Shown: positions 15,483 to 26,443, counted from the first letter of the stretch. The stretch is DNA of 34,718 bases from Luteimonas salinisoli (GCF_013425525.1 NZ_JACCKA010000078.1:1-34718), one strand, 5' to 3'. The notes: generated by a model from the letters alone, not told the origin. Numbers and translations are program-made.

Positions 15483-15752
15483 TCAGGAATCCTCGTCGAA
15501 TCGTCGCTCGAACAGCGCGACCACCGCTTCCACCGCGGCGGCTTCGTCTTCGCCTTCGACGCGCAGCACCACCGGCGTTCCGGGACCGGCCGCCAGCAGC
15601 ATCACCCCCATGATGCTCTTGGCATTGACCTCGCGGCCCTTGGCGTTGAGGGTGGCGTTGCAGCGGAACGCCGAGAGCACCTGGACCAGCTTGGCGGTCG
15701 CGCGCGCGTGCAGGCCGAGGCGGTTGGAGACCACCAGGTCGCGTTCGATCAT
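15483..15752 (-). CDS. ptsH: HPr phosphocarrier protein
   Basis: This 89-residue HPr has both phosphorylation sites: H15 in NRLGLHARATAKLV, which receives phosphate from EI, and S46 in NAKSIMGVMLLAA, the target of HPr kinase. The presence of S46 with hprK in the same run means the two-site control known from other proteobacteria with HprK should operate. It lies between the EIIA gene (66-base gap upstream) and ptsI. Confidence 0.97.
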   Translation of the reverse strand: MIERDLVVSNRLGLHARATAKLVQVLSAFRCNATLNAKGREVNAKSIMGVMLLAAGPGTPVVLRVEGEDEAAAVEAVVALFERRFDEDS

Positions 15753-15818
15753 TGCCGGTCTCCCGTGGCTCGTCGGTGTCCGCTTGCGGCATCGGCAGCG
15801 GCGGGGGCCGGGCCGCGC

Positions 15819-16211
15819 TCAGGCGTCGTCATGGATCACTCCGTTGCGCGCGCCGGCGGCGGCGACGGCCGGCAGGTCGTCGAGGCCGAGCTCGGCGTAG
15901 TTCATCACCCGCAGCAGCATCGGCAGGCTGAGCGCCGAGACCCGGCGCACCGGGGTGCCGAGCCGGGCCAAGCGCGATGCGAGGTTGCTCGGGGTGGCGC
16001 CGTACAGATCCGTGAGGATGAGCACACCCTGGCCGTCGTCCACCCGCCGCATCGCCGCGCTCGCCTGCGGCAGCACCGCGTCGGGATCGGCATCGAAGGG
16101 CATCTCGAAGGCCTCGGCCTTCAGCGGCAGGTTGCGCAGCATGCCGCGCGCCACCGCCAGCAGGGCGCTGGCGATGCCTTCATGGGTGACGAGCAGGACG
16201 CCGACGGACAT
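15819..16211 (-). CDS. PTS EIIA component, mannose family
   Basis: This 130-residue single-domain protein has the EIIA-Man fold: VGVLLVTHEGIASALL carries the phospho-accepting H10, and LILTDLYGATPSNLA is the second conserved block. No EIIB, EIIC or EIID partner is nearby, so the protein is probably the end point of a regulatory phosphorelay fed by EI and HPr rather than part of a sugar permease. In related bacteria the same lone EIIA sits between rapZ and ptsH. Confidence 0.93.
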   Translation of the reverse strand: MSVGVLLVTHEGIASALLAVARGMLRNLPLKAEAFEMPFDADPDAVLPQASAAMRRVDDGQGVLILTDLYGATPSNLASRLARLGTPVRRVSALSLPMLLRVMNYAELGLDDLPAVAAAGARNGVIHDDA

Positions 16212-16293
16212 GCCGACAACTTAGCAGAGCAGGGCGACGGGCAGGAAGCGCCGGGCCGGGACGTACCGTTGCGGGCCGTCCGGGGGGCGGCGG

Positions 16294-17175
16294 TCAGTCC
16301 AGTTCGCGGTGAAAGGTGGCGACGTCGTCCCAGCCGCCGGCGCGGGCGTGCGCCGCCATCTTCTCGGCCAGGTACACCGAGCGGTGGCGGCCGCCGCTGC
16401 AGCCGAAGGCGATGGTGACGTAACTGCGGGTGTCCGAGCGCATCCGCGGCAGCCAGTGGTCCAGGAACGCGGCGACCTGTCCGAAGTATTCGGCCACGTC
16501 GGGCTGCGCTTCCAGATGGTCGCGCACCGCGGCGTCGCGCCCGGACAGCGGACGCAGCCGCGGCACCCAGTGCGGATTGGGCAGGCCGCGGGTGTCGAAC
16601 ACGAAGTCGGCGTCCCCCGGCACCCCGTGGCGGTAGGCGAACGACTCGAACAGCAGCGACAGGGTGGTGTCGAGCGCGAGGCCCAGCTCGGTGATCACCC
16701 TGCGGCGCAGCTGGTGGACGTTGAACTCGCTGGTGTCGATGACGATGTCGGCCAGCGCGCGCAGCGGCTTGAGCACCTGCCGCTCCAGGGCGATGGCATC
16801 GGCGAGGGCCAGGCCGGCGTGGCTGAGCGGATGCCGGCGCCGGGTGTCGGCGTAGCGCCTGAGCAGCACCGCGTCCGAGGCCTCGAAGAACACCAGCCTC
16901 GGATCGAAGCCGAGCCCCGCGACCGCGGACAGCCACTCCGGGATGTTGGCCAGGTCGCGGTGGCGGTTGCGCACGTCGATGCCGACCGCGAGCTTCTGCG
17001 GCGAGCCGTCGCCGGCACCGAGGCTGCGCACGAAGTGCGGCAGCAGGTCCGCGGGCAGGTTGTCGGTGCAGTAGAAGCCCAGGTCCTCGAACGTGTTGAG
17101 CGCCACCGATTTGCCGCTGCCGGACATGCCGGTGACGATCAACAGCGTCGGCGCGGGTGTCGGCGCGGCGCTCAT
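16294..17175 (-). CDS. rapZ: RapZ-type nucleotide-binding regulator
   Basis: This 293-residue protein has a Walker A motif GMSGSGKS (residues 16-23), then [17 protein letters not shown], the typical RapZ opening, and a C-terminal domain with [17 protein letters not shown]. In E. coli RapZ binds the GlmZ and GlmY small RNAs and controls GlcN6P synthase; in bacteria lacking those RNAs its target is less clear. The ATG overlaps the hprK stop (ATGA), so the frame open further upstream is only hprK antisense-frame sequence. It also lies with PTS genes in many other bacteria. Confidence 0.95.
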   Translation of the reverse strand: MSAAPTPAPTLLIVTGMSGSGKSVALNTFEDLGFYCTDNLPADLLPHFVRSLGAGDGSPQKLAVGIDVRNRHRDLANIPEWLSAVAGLGFDPRLVFFEASDAVLLRRYADTRRRHPLSHAGLALADAIALERQVLKPLRALADIVIDTSEFNVHQLRRRVITELGLALDTTLSLLFESFAYRHGVPGDADFVFDTRGLPNPHWVPRLRPLSGRDAAVRDHLEAQPDVAEYFGQVAAFLDHWLPRMRSDTRSYVTIAFGCSGGRHRSVYLAEKMAAHARAGGWDDVATFHRELD

Positions 17176-18131
17176 GGCGCCCCCCGCTCGAGGAAGTGCG
17201 AATGCCGCGCCAGGAACGCCGCCGCCGGGTCGACCCCCTTGGCGCGCAGGATATGGGTACGGGTCGCGGCCTCGGTCAGCACCGCCAGGTTGCGGCCGGG
17301 CATCACCGGCAAAGTGATCATCGGCACTTCCAGGTCCAGCACCGGGCGCGAGCCGAGGTCGCCGGTCAGGCGTTCCATGCCGCCGTTGTCGGGCCGCGGC
17401 TCGTCGTGGTCGGGCTTGGCCAGGTGCACGATCAGTCGCAGGTACTTGTTGCGCTTGACCGCGGTGTCGCCGAACATCTCGCGGATGTTGAGCACCCCCA
17501 GGCCGCGTAGTTCCAGCAGGTCCTGGAGCAGCTCGGGGCAGGTGCCGTCGAGCACGTCGGGGGCGATCTGGGTGAACTCCGGCGCATCGTCCGCCACCAG
17601 GCGATGGCCGCGGGTGATGAGCTCGAGCGCGAGCTCGCTCTTGCCCGAGCCGGACTCGCCGGTGATCAGCACGCCGATCGAGTAGATCTCCATGAACACG
17701 CCATGCAGGGTGACCCGCGGCGCCAGCGCCCGCGCCAGGTGGTACTGCAGGTGGTTGAGCAGCTCGTGACCGCGGCGCGGGGAGGTCCACAGCGGGATCT
17801 CCGAGTCCTCGGCCATCTCGCGCAGGTCCTCGGGGCAGTTCTGGTTCTTGCTGATCACCAGCGCCAGCGGCCGGAACTGCATGATCTTCTCGATCGTCTC
17901 CCAGCGCTGGCGCGCGTCCAGCGCATCCAGCCACGCCAGCTCCTCGGTGCCGAGGATCTGCACCTTGTTGGGATAGATGATGTTGAGATAGCCGGCCAGC
18001 GACGGCCGCCGGGCGACGGTCTCCACCGCCTCGATCACCCGGGCCTGACCTTGCTGGCCGGCCAGCCAGCGCAGCTCGAGCCGTTCCTGCTGGTGGTCGA
18101 ACAAGTCCTGCGCGGTGATGCTGGCGTTCAT
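17172..18131 (-). CDS. hprK: HPr kinase/phosphorylase
   Basis: This 319-residue enzyme phosphorylates HPr on Ser46 and can reverse the reaction. The N-terminal domain is followed by [11 protein letters not shown] with H143, Walker A GESGSGKS (158-165), [13 protein letters not shown] and the HprK signature [18 protein letters not shown]. The start [13 protein letters not shown] is chosen because conserved sequence begins there; an upstream extension would run into ptsN. It is absent from enteric bacteria but common in the Xanthomonadaceae and beta- and alphaproteobacteria. It overlaps rapZ by four bases. Confidence 0.96.
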   Translation of the reverse strand: MNASITAQDLFDHQQERLELRWLAGQQGQARVIEAVETVARRPSLAGYLNIIYPNKVQILGTEELAWLDALDARQRWETIEKIMQFRPLALVISKNQNCPEDLREMAEDSEIPLWTSPRRGHELLNHLQYHLARALAPRVTLHGVFMEIYSIGVLITGESGSGKSELALELITRGHRLVADDAPEFTQIAPDVLDGTCPELLQDLLELRGLGVLNIREMFGDTAVKRNKYLRLIVHLAKPDHDEPRPDNGGMERLTGDLGSRPVLDLEVPMITLPVMPGRNLAVLTEAATRTHILRAKGVDPAAAFLARHSHFLERGAP

Positions 18132-18156
18132 CGCGGCGTCTCCCCCCGGGTGCGGT

Positions 18157-18612
18157 TCACGCTGCGCGCCGCCAGGCGTCGCCGAGCAGGACGGTGCGCA
18201 GCGCATCGACGTCCTCGCAGGCGCGCAGGCGCCCGCGAAAGCCGGGGTCGGCGAAACAGCCGGCAAGGTCCGCCAGGACCTGCAGGTGGTCCTGGGGGTG
18301 GTCGTCGGGCACGCGCATCGCGAACACCAGGTCGACCGGCTCGCCATCGCAAGCGTCGAACCCCGCCGGCGCGGACAGTTTCAGGAACGCGGCCGTCGGT
18401 GCGCGGCCGCCGCGTACGTGCGGGATCGCCACGCCGTGGCCGATTCCGGTGCTGCACTGCGCCTCGCGGGCGTGCAGCATCGCACCGATCCGCCCGGCAT
18501 CGGCCGGATCGGTGCCGAGCAGGCGCGCGACGGCATCGAGCACGGCCTCGCGCGAGGCCGGTCCGGCCAGGATCGCGATCCGCTCGGCTGCGAGGAGGTC
18601 GGTGCAGGGCAT
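18157..18612 (-). CDS. ptsN: PTS IIA-like nitrogen regulatory protein
   Basis: This is a 151-residue EIIA-Ntr protein. The active histidine is H65 in [12 protein letters not shown], and the [20 protein letters not shown] block is typical of the family. PtsN proteins sense the PEP/glutamine state and regulate partners such as K+ transport and stress systems by phosphorylation-dependent binding. Here the likely phosphate donor is the EI and HPr encoded downstream, as no nitrogen-type PtsP or NPr is seen. It lies between hpf (36-base gap) and hprK (25-base gap). Confidence 0.94.
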   Translation of the reverse strand: MPCTDLLAAERIAILAGPASREAVLDAVARLLGTDPADAGRIGAMLHAREAQCSTGIGHGVAIPHVRGGRAPTAAFLKLSAPAGFDACDGEPVDLVFAMRVPDDHPQDHLQVLADLAGCFADPGFRGRLRACEDVDALRTVLLGDAWRRAA

Positions 18613-18648
18613 CGCCGGTGCAGGCGGGTTCCGGGAGCGGGCCCGGGC

Positions 18649-18975
18649 TCAGCCGAAGCTGCCGTCGCGGACCGGGTTCTGGCCGCGATGGTGGTCGACC
18701 ATGCGGTCCTTGTGCTTGACCAGCAGGCGGTCCAGCTTGTCGGCCAGCAGGTCGATCGCGGCGTACATGTCGACCGCGCTGGCGTCGGCATGCAGGGTAC
18801 GGCCGGGAAGGGTCACCGTGGCCTCGGCCTTGTGCTGGGGCTTGTCTAGCCCGAGCTGGATGCGCACGTCGAAGGGCCGCTCGAAATGGCGCGACAGCCG
18901 CTCCAGCTTGCTGTCGACGTAGTCGCGCAGGGCGGGCGTGACCTCGATCTCATGGCCGTGGGTTTCGGTGCGCAT
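18649..18975 (-). CDS. hpf: Ribosome hibernation promoting factor, short form
   Basis: This 108-residue protein shows the HPF/YfiA pattern GHEIEVTPALRDYVDSKLER, then an alternating strand region and a helix with DMYAAIDLLADKLDRLL. Short HPF helps form 100S ribosome dimers together with RMF, or inactivates 70S ribosomes. The start is fixed by a perfect AGGAGG (18983-18988, minus strand) seven bases before the ATG; the frame is open upstream but without conserved sequence. It follows rpoN, as in most gammaproteobacteria. Confidence 0.95.
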   Translation of the reverse strand: MRTETHGHEIEVTPALRDYVDSKLERLSRHFERPFDVRIQLGLDKPQHKAEATVTLPGRTLHADASAVDMYAAIDLLADKLDRLLVKHKDRMVDHHRGQNPVRDGSFG

Positions 18976-19112
18976 CGGCGATCCTCCTGAATGGGTGGGT
19001 GCGGACTGCGTCGCGCGCTGGCCTGACGCGGCGGTCGGGGACAGGGTACCCGAAGGCGGGTGGGGGGCAAACGCGCGGTGCACGGGGTTCGACCGCCGCC
19101 GCGGTAGGCAGT

Positions 19113-20534
19113 TCAACCCAGCCGCACGCGGTCATGGGAGGAGGGGATGTTCATCGCCTCGCGGTACTTGGTCACCGTCCGCCGCGCCACCGCAACCCCG
19201 GCCGCCTTCAGCGCCTCGGCCAGGCGCGCGTCGGACAGCGGCTTGCGCGGGTTCTCGCCGTCCACCAGGCCGCGGATCATCTGCTGGATGGCGGTGCTGG
19301 AGGCCTGGCCGCCGCCGTCGGTGCCCACCCCGGAGGCGAAGAACTGGCGCAGCGGCAGGGTGCCCCGGGGCGTGTGCACGTACTTGCGCGCGATCGCGCG
19401 CGAGACGGTGGACTCGTGCATGCCGATCTCGGCGGCGACCTCGCGCAGGGTCAGCGGACGCAGCGCCTGGGGACCGAACTCGAGGAACCCGGACTGCTGC
19501 CGTACCAGGCAGCGCACCACCTTGAGCAGGGTCTCGCCGCGGGCCTGCACGTTCTTGAGCAGCCAGCGCGCCTCCTGCAGGCGGCCGCGCAGGTAGCCGG
19601 CGTCGGCCTCGCTGGCGTGGCGGATCATGCCCTCGTAGCCGCGGTGGATGGTGAGCCGCGAATGCGGGCCACCGACCAGGGCGACCTTCCACACCCCCTG
19701 GTGGCGCTCGATCGCGCAGTCCGGCGCCACGTAGGTATCGCTGGCCACGCCGCCGATCTGCGCGCCGGGGCGCGGGTCGAGCGAGCGCAACAGCTGCAGC
19801 GCGGTATCGGCGTGACAGGGCTCGCAGTGCAGCGCCTCGGCCAGGCCCTGGGGGCCGATCCGCGGCAGGTCCTCGATCAGCTCGTCGACGATCCGGCCGG
19901 CCAGCTCCCGCCCCGGGGCGTCGGCGGGCAGGGCGTCGAGCTGCAGGCGCAGGCATTCGCGCAGGTCGCGCGCGCCGACGCCGGCCGGGTCCAGCCGCTG
20001 GATCTGGCGCAGTACCGCGAGGATCTCGGCGCTGCCGCACTCGATCTCCGGCTGCAGGGTCTCGGCGATGTCGTCGAAGGACGCGCGCAGGTAGCCGTCG
20101 TCGTCGATCGCGTCGATCAGCGCCTCGCCGATGCCGCGATCGCGCGGCGACAGGTGGCTCAGGTGCAGCTGCCAGGACAGGTGCTCGCGCAGGCTCTCGA
20201 TCTGCACCAGCCGCTCGGTGGGGTCGCCGTCCTCGTCGCCGCCGGGGCCGGAGCCCGCGCCGGCACCGCCGTACCAGGACTCGTCCGCCTCCCAGCGCTC
20301 GGGCGCCTCGGGCTCGCTGCCGCGCGGTTCATCGCCGGGGCTGGCGCCGTCGTCCTGGCGGGGCGCCTGCAAGGGGGCGTCCTCCTGCCAGTCCAGCAGC
20401 GGGTTGCTCTCCACCGCGGTGGCGATCTCGGCTTCCAGCTCCAGCGCCGAGAGCTGCAGCAGGTGCAGGGCCTGGCGCAGCTGCGGGGTCAGGACGAGGT
20501 GCTGTCCGAGCGATGTCTGCAGGCGTGGTTTCAT
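19113..20534 (-). CDS. rpoN: RNA polymerase sigma-54 factor
   Basis: This 473-residue sigma-54 has region I (LQTSLGQHLVLTPQLRQAL, then LLQLSALELEAEI), an acidic and Gly-rich region II, the core-binding domain, a helix-turn-helix (LREVAAEIGMHESTVSRAIA) and the RpoN box ARRTVTKYREAMN near the end, which reads the -24 element. It directs activator-dependent transcription of flagellar, nitrogen and virulence genes in related bacteria. Two adjacent ATG codons (20534 and 20537) are possible starts; the second gives the usual MK-R-LQ opening. Confidence 0.96.
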   Translation of the reverse strand: MKPRLQTSLGQHLVLTPQLRQALHLLQLSALELEAEIATAVESNPLLDWQEDAPLQAPRQDDGASPGDEPRGSEPEAPERWEADESWYGGAGAGSGPGGDEDGDPTERLVQIESLREHLSWQLHLSHLSPRDRGIGEALIDAIDDDGYLRASFDDIAETLQPEIECGSAEILAVLRQIQRLDPAGVGARDLRECLRLQLDALPADAPGRELAGRIVDELIEDLPRIGPQGLAEALHCEPCHADTALQLLRSLDPRPGAQIGGVASDTYVAPDCAIERHQGVWKVALVGGPHSRLTIHRGYEGMIRHASEADAGYLRGRLQEARWLLKNVQARGETLLKVVRCLVRQQSGFLEFGPQALRPLTLREVAAEIGMHESTVSRAIARKYVHTPRGTLPLRQFFASGVGTDGGGQASSTAIQQMIRGLVDGENPRKPLSDARLAEALKAAGVAVARRTVTKYREAMNIPSSHDRVRLG

Positions 20535-20624
20535 CATCCCCAACGACGAACGGCCGGCGGTACCCGGGCAGGACAGCAGTGCGCTGGCATGCCCGGGCAT
20601 CCATGGCGGAGACGGGCGCCGGAG

Positions 20625-21344
20625 CTAGAGGCGGAACGATTCGCCCAGATAGACCCTGCGCACGTCGGGATTGGCCAGCAGCGCATCCGGAGCCCCCTGC
20701 GCGAGCACGCTGCCTTCGTTGAGGATATACGCGCGGTCGCAAATGCCCAAGGTCTCGCGCACGTTGTGGTCGGTGATGAGCACGCCGATGCCGCGGTCCT
20801 TCAGATGACGAATGATGCGCTGGATCTCGCCGACCGAGATCGGGTCGACGCCCGCGAACGGCTCGTCGAGCAGCATCAGCCTGGGGCGTGCCGCCAGCGC
20901 GCGGGCGATCTCCACCCGGCGGCGCTCGCCGCCCGAGAGGCTGGCACCGATCTGGTCGGCGACGTGGGTGACCTGCAGCTCGTCCAGCAGGCTCTCCAGC
21001 TCGGATTCGCGGGCCTTGCGGTCGAGTCCTTCGCGCAGCTCGAGCACCAGGCGGATGTTGTCGGCCACGCTCAGCTTGCGGAACACCGACGGTTCCTGCG
21101 GCAGGTAGCCGACCCCGAGCCGGGCGCGCCGGTACATCGGATGGGCGGTGATGTCGTGGCCGTCCAGCACGATGCGCCCGGCATCGGCGGGCACCAGACC
21201 GACGATCATGTAGAAGCAGGTGGTCTTGCCGGCGCCGTTGGGGCCCAGCAGCCCCACCACCTCCCCGGCATCCAGGGTCAGGCCGAAGTCGCGCACCACC
21301 TCGCGGGCGCGGTAGCGCTTGCGCAGACCTTCCGCGACCAGCAT
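20625..21344 (-). CDS. lptB: LPS export ABC transporter ATPase
   Basis: This 239-residue ATPase drives extraction of LPS from the inner membrane with LptF and LptG, which are not in this window. Walker [15 protein letters not shown], the signature [16 protein letters not shown], Walker [14 protein letters not shown] and the switch His in [11 protein letters not shown] are all present. Its ATG overlaps the lptA stop by one base, so translation is coupled. Confidence 0.97.
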   Translation of the reverse strand: MLVAEGLRKRYRAREVVRDFGLTLDAGEVVGLLGPNGAGKTTCFYMIVGLVPADAGRIVLDGHDITAHPMYRRARLGVGYLPQEPSVFRKLSVADNIRLVLELREGLDRKARESELESLLDELQVTHVADQIGASLSGGERRRVEIARALAARPRLMLLDEPFAGVDPISVGEIQRIIRHLKDRGIGVLITDHNVRETLGICDRAYILNEGSVLAQGAPDALLANPDVRRVYLGESFRL

Positions 21345-21862
21345 CAGTCGCCGTCCTGCGGCGCGGCGTTGCGGGGCTCGAAACGCATCTGTACGCGGCC
21401 GGCGTCGTCGCCGCCGCTCTCCACGCGCCCGGTCTGCATGTTGTAGACGATGCGCTGGCTCTTCATCGAGCCGCGCGGCTGCTCGACGAAGGCATCGCCG
21501 GTGAGGGTGACGACCTCGGTGCGCATGTCGTAGTCGATCCTGCGGGCGCGGGCGGTCATGGGCGCGCCGTCGTCCATCTCCTGGCGCATCACCGCCGGCG
21601 CGCCGGTGAGCACCGCACGGGTGATGTCGCCGCCGCGCGAGTGGATGTCGGCGCGGTCGGCACGGATGTCCAGCGTGCCCTGGGTGATCGTCACCCCGCG
21701 CGAGAGCACCGTCGGGGCGCTGTCGTCGAACACCCCCTCGTGCCTGCCGGCATCGATGTCCATGGGCTGGTTGCGGTCGGACTTGCGCGCCTCCGCGGCC
21801 GGGGGCGACAGCGCCAGGGCGGTGGCGAGGGCCAGCAGTGCACTAGCGGCGCGTGGGGACAT
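21344..21862 (-). CDS. lptA: LPS transport periplasmic protein LptA
   Basis: This 172-residue protein has a signal peptide ([20 protein letters not shown]) and an OstA-like beta-jellyroll typical of Lpt[32 protein letters not shown] and [19 protein letters not shown]. LptA forms the periplasmic bridge carrying LPS from LptC to LptD. It overlaps lptC by 20 bases and lptB by one. Confidence 0.95.
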   Translation of the reverse strand: MSPRAASALLALATALALSPPAAEARKSDRNQPMDIDAGRHEGVFDDSAPTVLSRGVTITQGTLDIRADRADIHSRGGDITRAVLTGAPAVMRQEMDDGAPMTARARRIDYDMRTEVVTLTGDAFVEQPRGSMKSQRIVYNMQTGRVESGGDDAGRVQMRFEPRNAAPQDGD

Positions 21863-22403
21863 GGCGTTGCTTCACTTCCGAGTTGAAGGTGTACCGCTTG
21901 CTGGACAGGTCGACTTCCATGCCGCGGCCCTCGATTGTAGAACCCGGCTGGGTCACGGTCACCCGCTCGTCGCTGCGCGCGATGTTCCGTTCGGGGTAGA
22001 GGGTCATTTGCTCGGTATTCATCGTCACCGGGCGCGGGTCGTCCTCGGGGCCGTCCACGCGGACGTCGCCGCGCAGCTGCAGCTCGTCGTGGCCGGCGGC
22101 GACCAGGCCGGTGCGCGCGCGCGCCTGCCAATAGCGGCCCTCGCGATCGGGGACCAGGAACAGCGGCGTCTCGATGGCGATGGTGCGGTCCTGCGGATGC
22201 TGCTCGAGCCGCGGCGCCCGCAGCGTGAACGATTCGTTGCCCTCTCCGCTGAGCGCGGTCAGCTCGAAATCGCCGAGCACGTAGTCGGAGCGGGTATCGT
22301 CTGCGACGGCCCGCACCGGCTCGACGCGCTGGCGCCAGGCCGACCAGCCCGAGACGATCGCCGCCACCAGCAGCGTCAGGGTGAGTGCCAGGCGCCAGTT
22401 CAT
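21843..22403 (-). CDS. lptC: LPS export protein LptC
   Basis: This 186-residue protein begins MNWRLALTLTLLVAAIVSGW, an N-terminal membrane anchor, followed by a periplasmic jellyroll with DYVLGDFELTALSGEG and SDERVTVTQPGSTIEGRGME. LptC links the LptBFG transporter to LptA. The start is set by the overlap with the kdsC stop (ATGA). The frame is open well upstream, but only within kdsC. Confidence 0.93.
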   Translation of the reverse strand: MNWRLALTLTLLVAAIVSGWSAWRQRVEPVRAVADDTRSDYVLGDFELTALSGEGNESFTLRAPRLEQHPQDRTIAIETPLFLVPDREGRYWQARARTGLVAAGHDELQLRGDVRVDGPEDDPRPVTMNTEQMTLYPERNIARSDERVTVTQPGSTIEGRGMEVDLSSKRYTFNSEVKQRHVPTRR

Positions 22404-22981
22404 GGCGTCGCCTCCGCAGCCAGCAACGCGTCCAACCGGCCCTGGGCGGCGAGCAGCAGATCGCACAACTCCCGGGCGGCGCCCTCGCCCCCGCGTGCGG
22501 CGGTGCGCCAGTGGGCGTGCGCCGCGGCCCAGGCATGGGCGTTGGCCGGTGCCACCGCCAGCCCGGCGACGCGCATCGGCGCCAGGTCCGGCAGGTCGTC
22601 GCCCATGAAGGCGACCGCATCGCGTTCCAGTCCATGCGCGGCGCGGATCTGGTCGAACCTCGCCAGCTTGTCGCCGACCGCGCAGTGGGCCTGCACGCCC
22701 AGCTCGGCGGCGCGGCGCTCCACGGCGGCGCTGGCGCGCGCGGTGACCAGGGCGACCTCGATGCCGGCCCGCCGCAGCAGCACCAGCCCCTGGCCGTCGT
22801 GGACGTGGAAGGCCTTCATCTCGCCGCCCTCGGCATCGAACAGCAGCCTGCCGTCGGTGAGCGTGCCGTCGACGTCGAAGCACGCCAGCCGGATCTTCGC
22901 GGCGCGGGCGAGCACGTCGTCGGGATAGGCGGCGAGGGCGGTCATCGGCTGCGGGTCCGCTTCGGGCGAGGGTCCTGCCAT
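22400..22981 (-). CDS. kdsC: 3-deoxy-D-manno-octulosonate 8-phosphate phosphatase
   Basis: This HAD-superfamily phosphatase has 193 residues from ATG 22981. Motif I is FDVDGTLTDG with the nucleophile D36 and D38; VTAR is motif II, and the conserved MGDDLPDL carries motif IV acids. It has no cap domain, as usual for KdsC tetramers. It releases Kdo from Kdo-8-P in the cytoplasm. The ATG at 22981 shares a base with the kdsD stop; an internal ATG at residue 13 (MTALAAYP) is an alternative start. Confidence 0.95.
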   Translation of the reverse strand: MAGPSPEADPQPMTALAAYPDDVLARAAKIRLACFDVDGTLTDGRLLFDAEGGEMKAFHVHDGQGLVLLRRAGIEVALVTARASAAVERRAAELGVQAHCAVGDKLARFDQIRAAHGLERDAVAFMGDDLPDLAPMRVAGLAVAPANAHAWAAAHAHWRTAARGGEGAARELCDLLLAAQGRLDALLAAEATP

Positions 22982-23979
22982 CAGACGACGCGGGCGCGCA
23001 ACAGGTCGTGAATGTTGAGCGCGCCGACCACGCGGCGCTCGCCGTCGACCACCAGCAGGCCGTTGATCTTGTGGGTCTCCATCAGCCGCGCAGCCTCCAC
23101 CGCCAGCGCGTCGCTACCGATGGTGATCGGGTTGCGCGTCATGATGTCGACGATGCGGGTGGCGCGTACGTCGATACGTTCGTCGGCGAGCATGCGACGC
23201 AGGTCGCCGTCGGTGAAGAGGCCCGCCAGGCGGCCTTCGCCGTCGACCACGGCGGTCATGCCCAGGCGCTTGCGGCTCATTTCCAGCAGCACGTCGCCGA
23301 GGCTGGCGTCCTCGGCCACCCGCGGGGTCGCCTCGCCGGTGTGCATGACGTCGGCGATATGCAGCAGCAGGCGGCGGCCGAGCGCTCCGGCGGGATGCGA
23401 GCGGGCGAAATCGTCCGCGGTGAATCCGCGCGCCTCGAGCAGCGCGACCGCCAGCGCGTCGCCGGCGGCGAGGGTGGTGGTGGTGCTTGCGGTGGGCGCC
23501 AGGTGAAGCGGGCAGGCCTCCTCGGGCACGCTGACGTCCAGATGCACGTCGGCCTCGCGCGCCAGAGTGGACTGCACGCGTCCCGTCATGGCGATCAGCG
23601 GGTTGCCCTGGCGCCTGAGCACCGGCAGCAGCATCAGGATCTCGTCGGATTCGCCGGAGTACGAGAGCGCCAGCACCGCGTCGGCATCGGTGATCATGCC
23701 CAGGTCGCCGTGGCCCGCCTCTCCAGGGTGCACGTAGAAGGCCGGGGTGCCGGTGGAGGCGAAGGTGGCGGCGATCTTGCGGGCGATGTGCCCGGACTTG
23801 CCCATGCCGGTGCAGACCACCCGCCCCTTGCAGGCCAGGATCAGGCGGCAAGCGGCGCTGAAGGCGCCGTCGATGCGCCCGCCGAGGGCCTGCAGGGCGC
23901 GGGTCTCGATCTCGATCACGCGGCGGCCGCTGGCGGCGAAATCGGCGCCGGGGTCGGGGGGCTTGGGGGCTTCGGCCAT
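22981..23979 (-). CDS. kdsD: D-arabinose 5-phosphate isomerase
   Basis: This 332-residue protein joins a SIS sugar-isomerase domain (about 40-190, with GMGKSGHIARK and LSYSGESDE) to two CBS domains (about 205-330). It converts ribulose-5-P to arabinose-5-P, the first step to Kdo for LPS. It is the first gene of the long minus-strand run and lies directly upstream of kdsC. A Thr-rich TASTTTTLAAGDALA stretch matches the family active-site region. Confidence 0.95.
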   Translation of the reverse strand: MAEAPKPPDPGADFAASGRRVIEIETRALQALGGRIDGAFSAACRLILACKGRVVCTGMGKSGHIARKIAATFASTGTPAFYVHPGEAGHGDLGMITDADAVLALSYSGESDEILMLLPVLRRQGNPLIAMTGRVQSTLAREADVHLDVSVPEEACPLHLAPTASTTTTLAAGDALAVALLEARGFTADDFARSHPAGALGRRLLLHIADVMHTGEATPRVAEDASLGDVLLEMSRKRLGMTAVVDGEGRLAGLFTDGDLRRMLADERIDVRATRIVDIMTRNPITIGSDALAVEAARLMETHKINGLLVVDGERRVVGALNIHDLLRARVV

Positions 23980-24016
23980 TTCTAAGCGTGGGCCTTTCCG
24001 TTAGGCTAAGCGGTTC

Positions 24017-24022
24017 ATTTTA
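24017..24022 (-). promoter_or_regulatory. Candidate -10 box for the kdsD-ptsI run
   Basis: On the minus strand TAAAAT occurs inside GGCATAAAATGAACC in the kdsD/ibaG divergent gap. A transcript starting six to ten bases on would have a leader of about 30 bases before the kdsD ATG. This AT-rich patch stands out in a very GC-rich region. No -35 is obvious. Confidence 0.45.
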
Positions 24023-24105
24023 TGCCTTTCGCGCCCGCGCGGCCCGCGTTCCCGGAAAATGCCGGTCCGCGGGCTCAGGCGGGCTTAAGCAGGAGTCCCA
24101 CGGGT

Positions 24106-25651
<1,546 letters not shown>

Positions 25652-25696
25652 GCATCGCTGGGGTTCTACGAGCTTCCTTCCCCTGGGCGGGGGAGC

Positions 25697-25718
25697 AGCG
25701 GAGCGAGCTCCGCTCTAC
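25697..25718 (-). repeat. SMAG-like GTAG palindrome overlapping a stop codon
   Basis: On the minus strand the element is GTAG plus AGCGGAGC-TC-GCTCCGCT, identical to the elements at 13566 and 13674. It sits between convergent murA and the DUF3108 gene, and the TAG stop of the latter (25715-25717) lies in its GTAG end. The perfect eight-base stem could serve as a terminator for either gene. Confidence 0.8.
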
Positions 25719-26443
25719 TGGATCGACTGCAGTTGCAGGTCGATGTGGTCGCGGCCCCGGCGCTGCTGCAGGATGCGCGCCGGTACCGGCATGCCGTCGA
25801 CGATCCAGGCGGTGATCTTGCGGCTGCCGTCCTCGCGGACCACGCGCGTGGCCTGCTTCGATTCGCCGGCGACGTCGATCGATTCGGTGCCGTCGACCCT
25901 GAACTTCTGCGGCTTGGCGCGCCCGTCCTCGACCAGGCGATACTCCAGCGGCTCGCCGGCGGCCACGTCGCGAACCAGCGCCAGGTTCATCAGCATGCCG
26001 TCCATGTCGCCGGCACGCAGCACGACCGGTCCGGCCTCGTCCTCGTCGACGTCGCCGCTCCAGCGCGCCTCGCCCTTGTTCCAGTCGTAGGTGGCCTCGA
26101 CGCTGCGCTTCTTCACCAGCATCGCCGCCAGTCCGGATTCGCCGGCCTGGGAGTCGCTGCTGCTGACCGGGCGCCAGCGGCCGCCGTGCTCCTCGAAGGT
26201 GGTGCTCTGGGACAGCCGGGCGCCCATGCCCGTCACGTCCAGGCTGTAGCGCCAGCGGCCCGCGCCGGCCGGCTGCAGGGTCATCCTGCCGTTGCCCTGC
26301 ATGCCCATGTAGTTGGCGCGGTACTGGGCGGAGAACGGTTCCACCGCCCAGCCGGCGGTGCTGGCCAGGCAGAGGGCCGTCGCGAACATCAGCCTCCGGG
26401 CCATCGCCAGGGACGGGTTGGAGCGGTGCTTGCCCATGTTCAT
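25715..26443 (-). CDS. DUF3108 protein, exported (copy 2)
   Basis: This 242-residue protein has a signal peptide ([20 protein letters not shown]) and a DUF3108 domain: [54 protein letters not shown] and a C-terminal [19 protein letters not shown]. The family is of unknown function; the beta-rich pattern suggests a periplasmic or outer-membrane-associated barrel or sandwich. Its ATG overlaps the stop of the upstream DUF3108 gene (ATGA). The two proteins are clearly paralogous. The last codon lies in a GTAG repeat. Confidence 0.88.
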   Translation of the reverse strand: MNMGKHRSNPSLAMARRLMFATALCLASTAGWAVEPFSAQYRANYMGMQGNGRMTLQPAGAGRWRYSLDVTGMGARLSQSTTFEEHGGRWRPVSSSDSQAGESGLAAMLVKKRSVEATYDWNKGEARWSGDVDEDEAGPVVLRAGDMDGMLMNLALVRDVAAGEPLEYRLVEDGRAKPQKFRVDGTESIDVAGESKQATRVVREDGSRKITAWIVDGMPVPARILQQRRGRDHIDLQLQSIQ

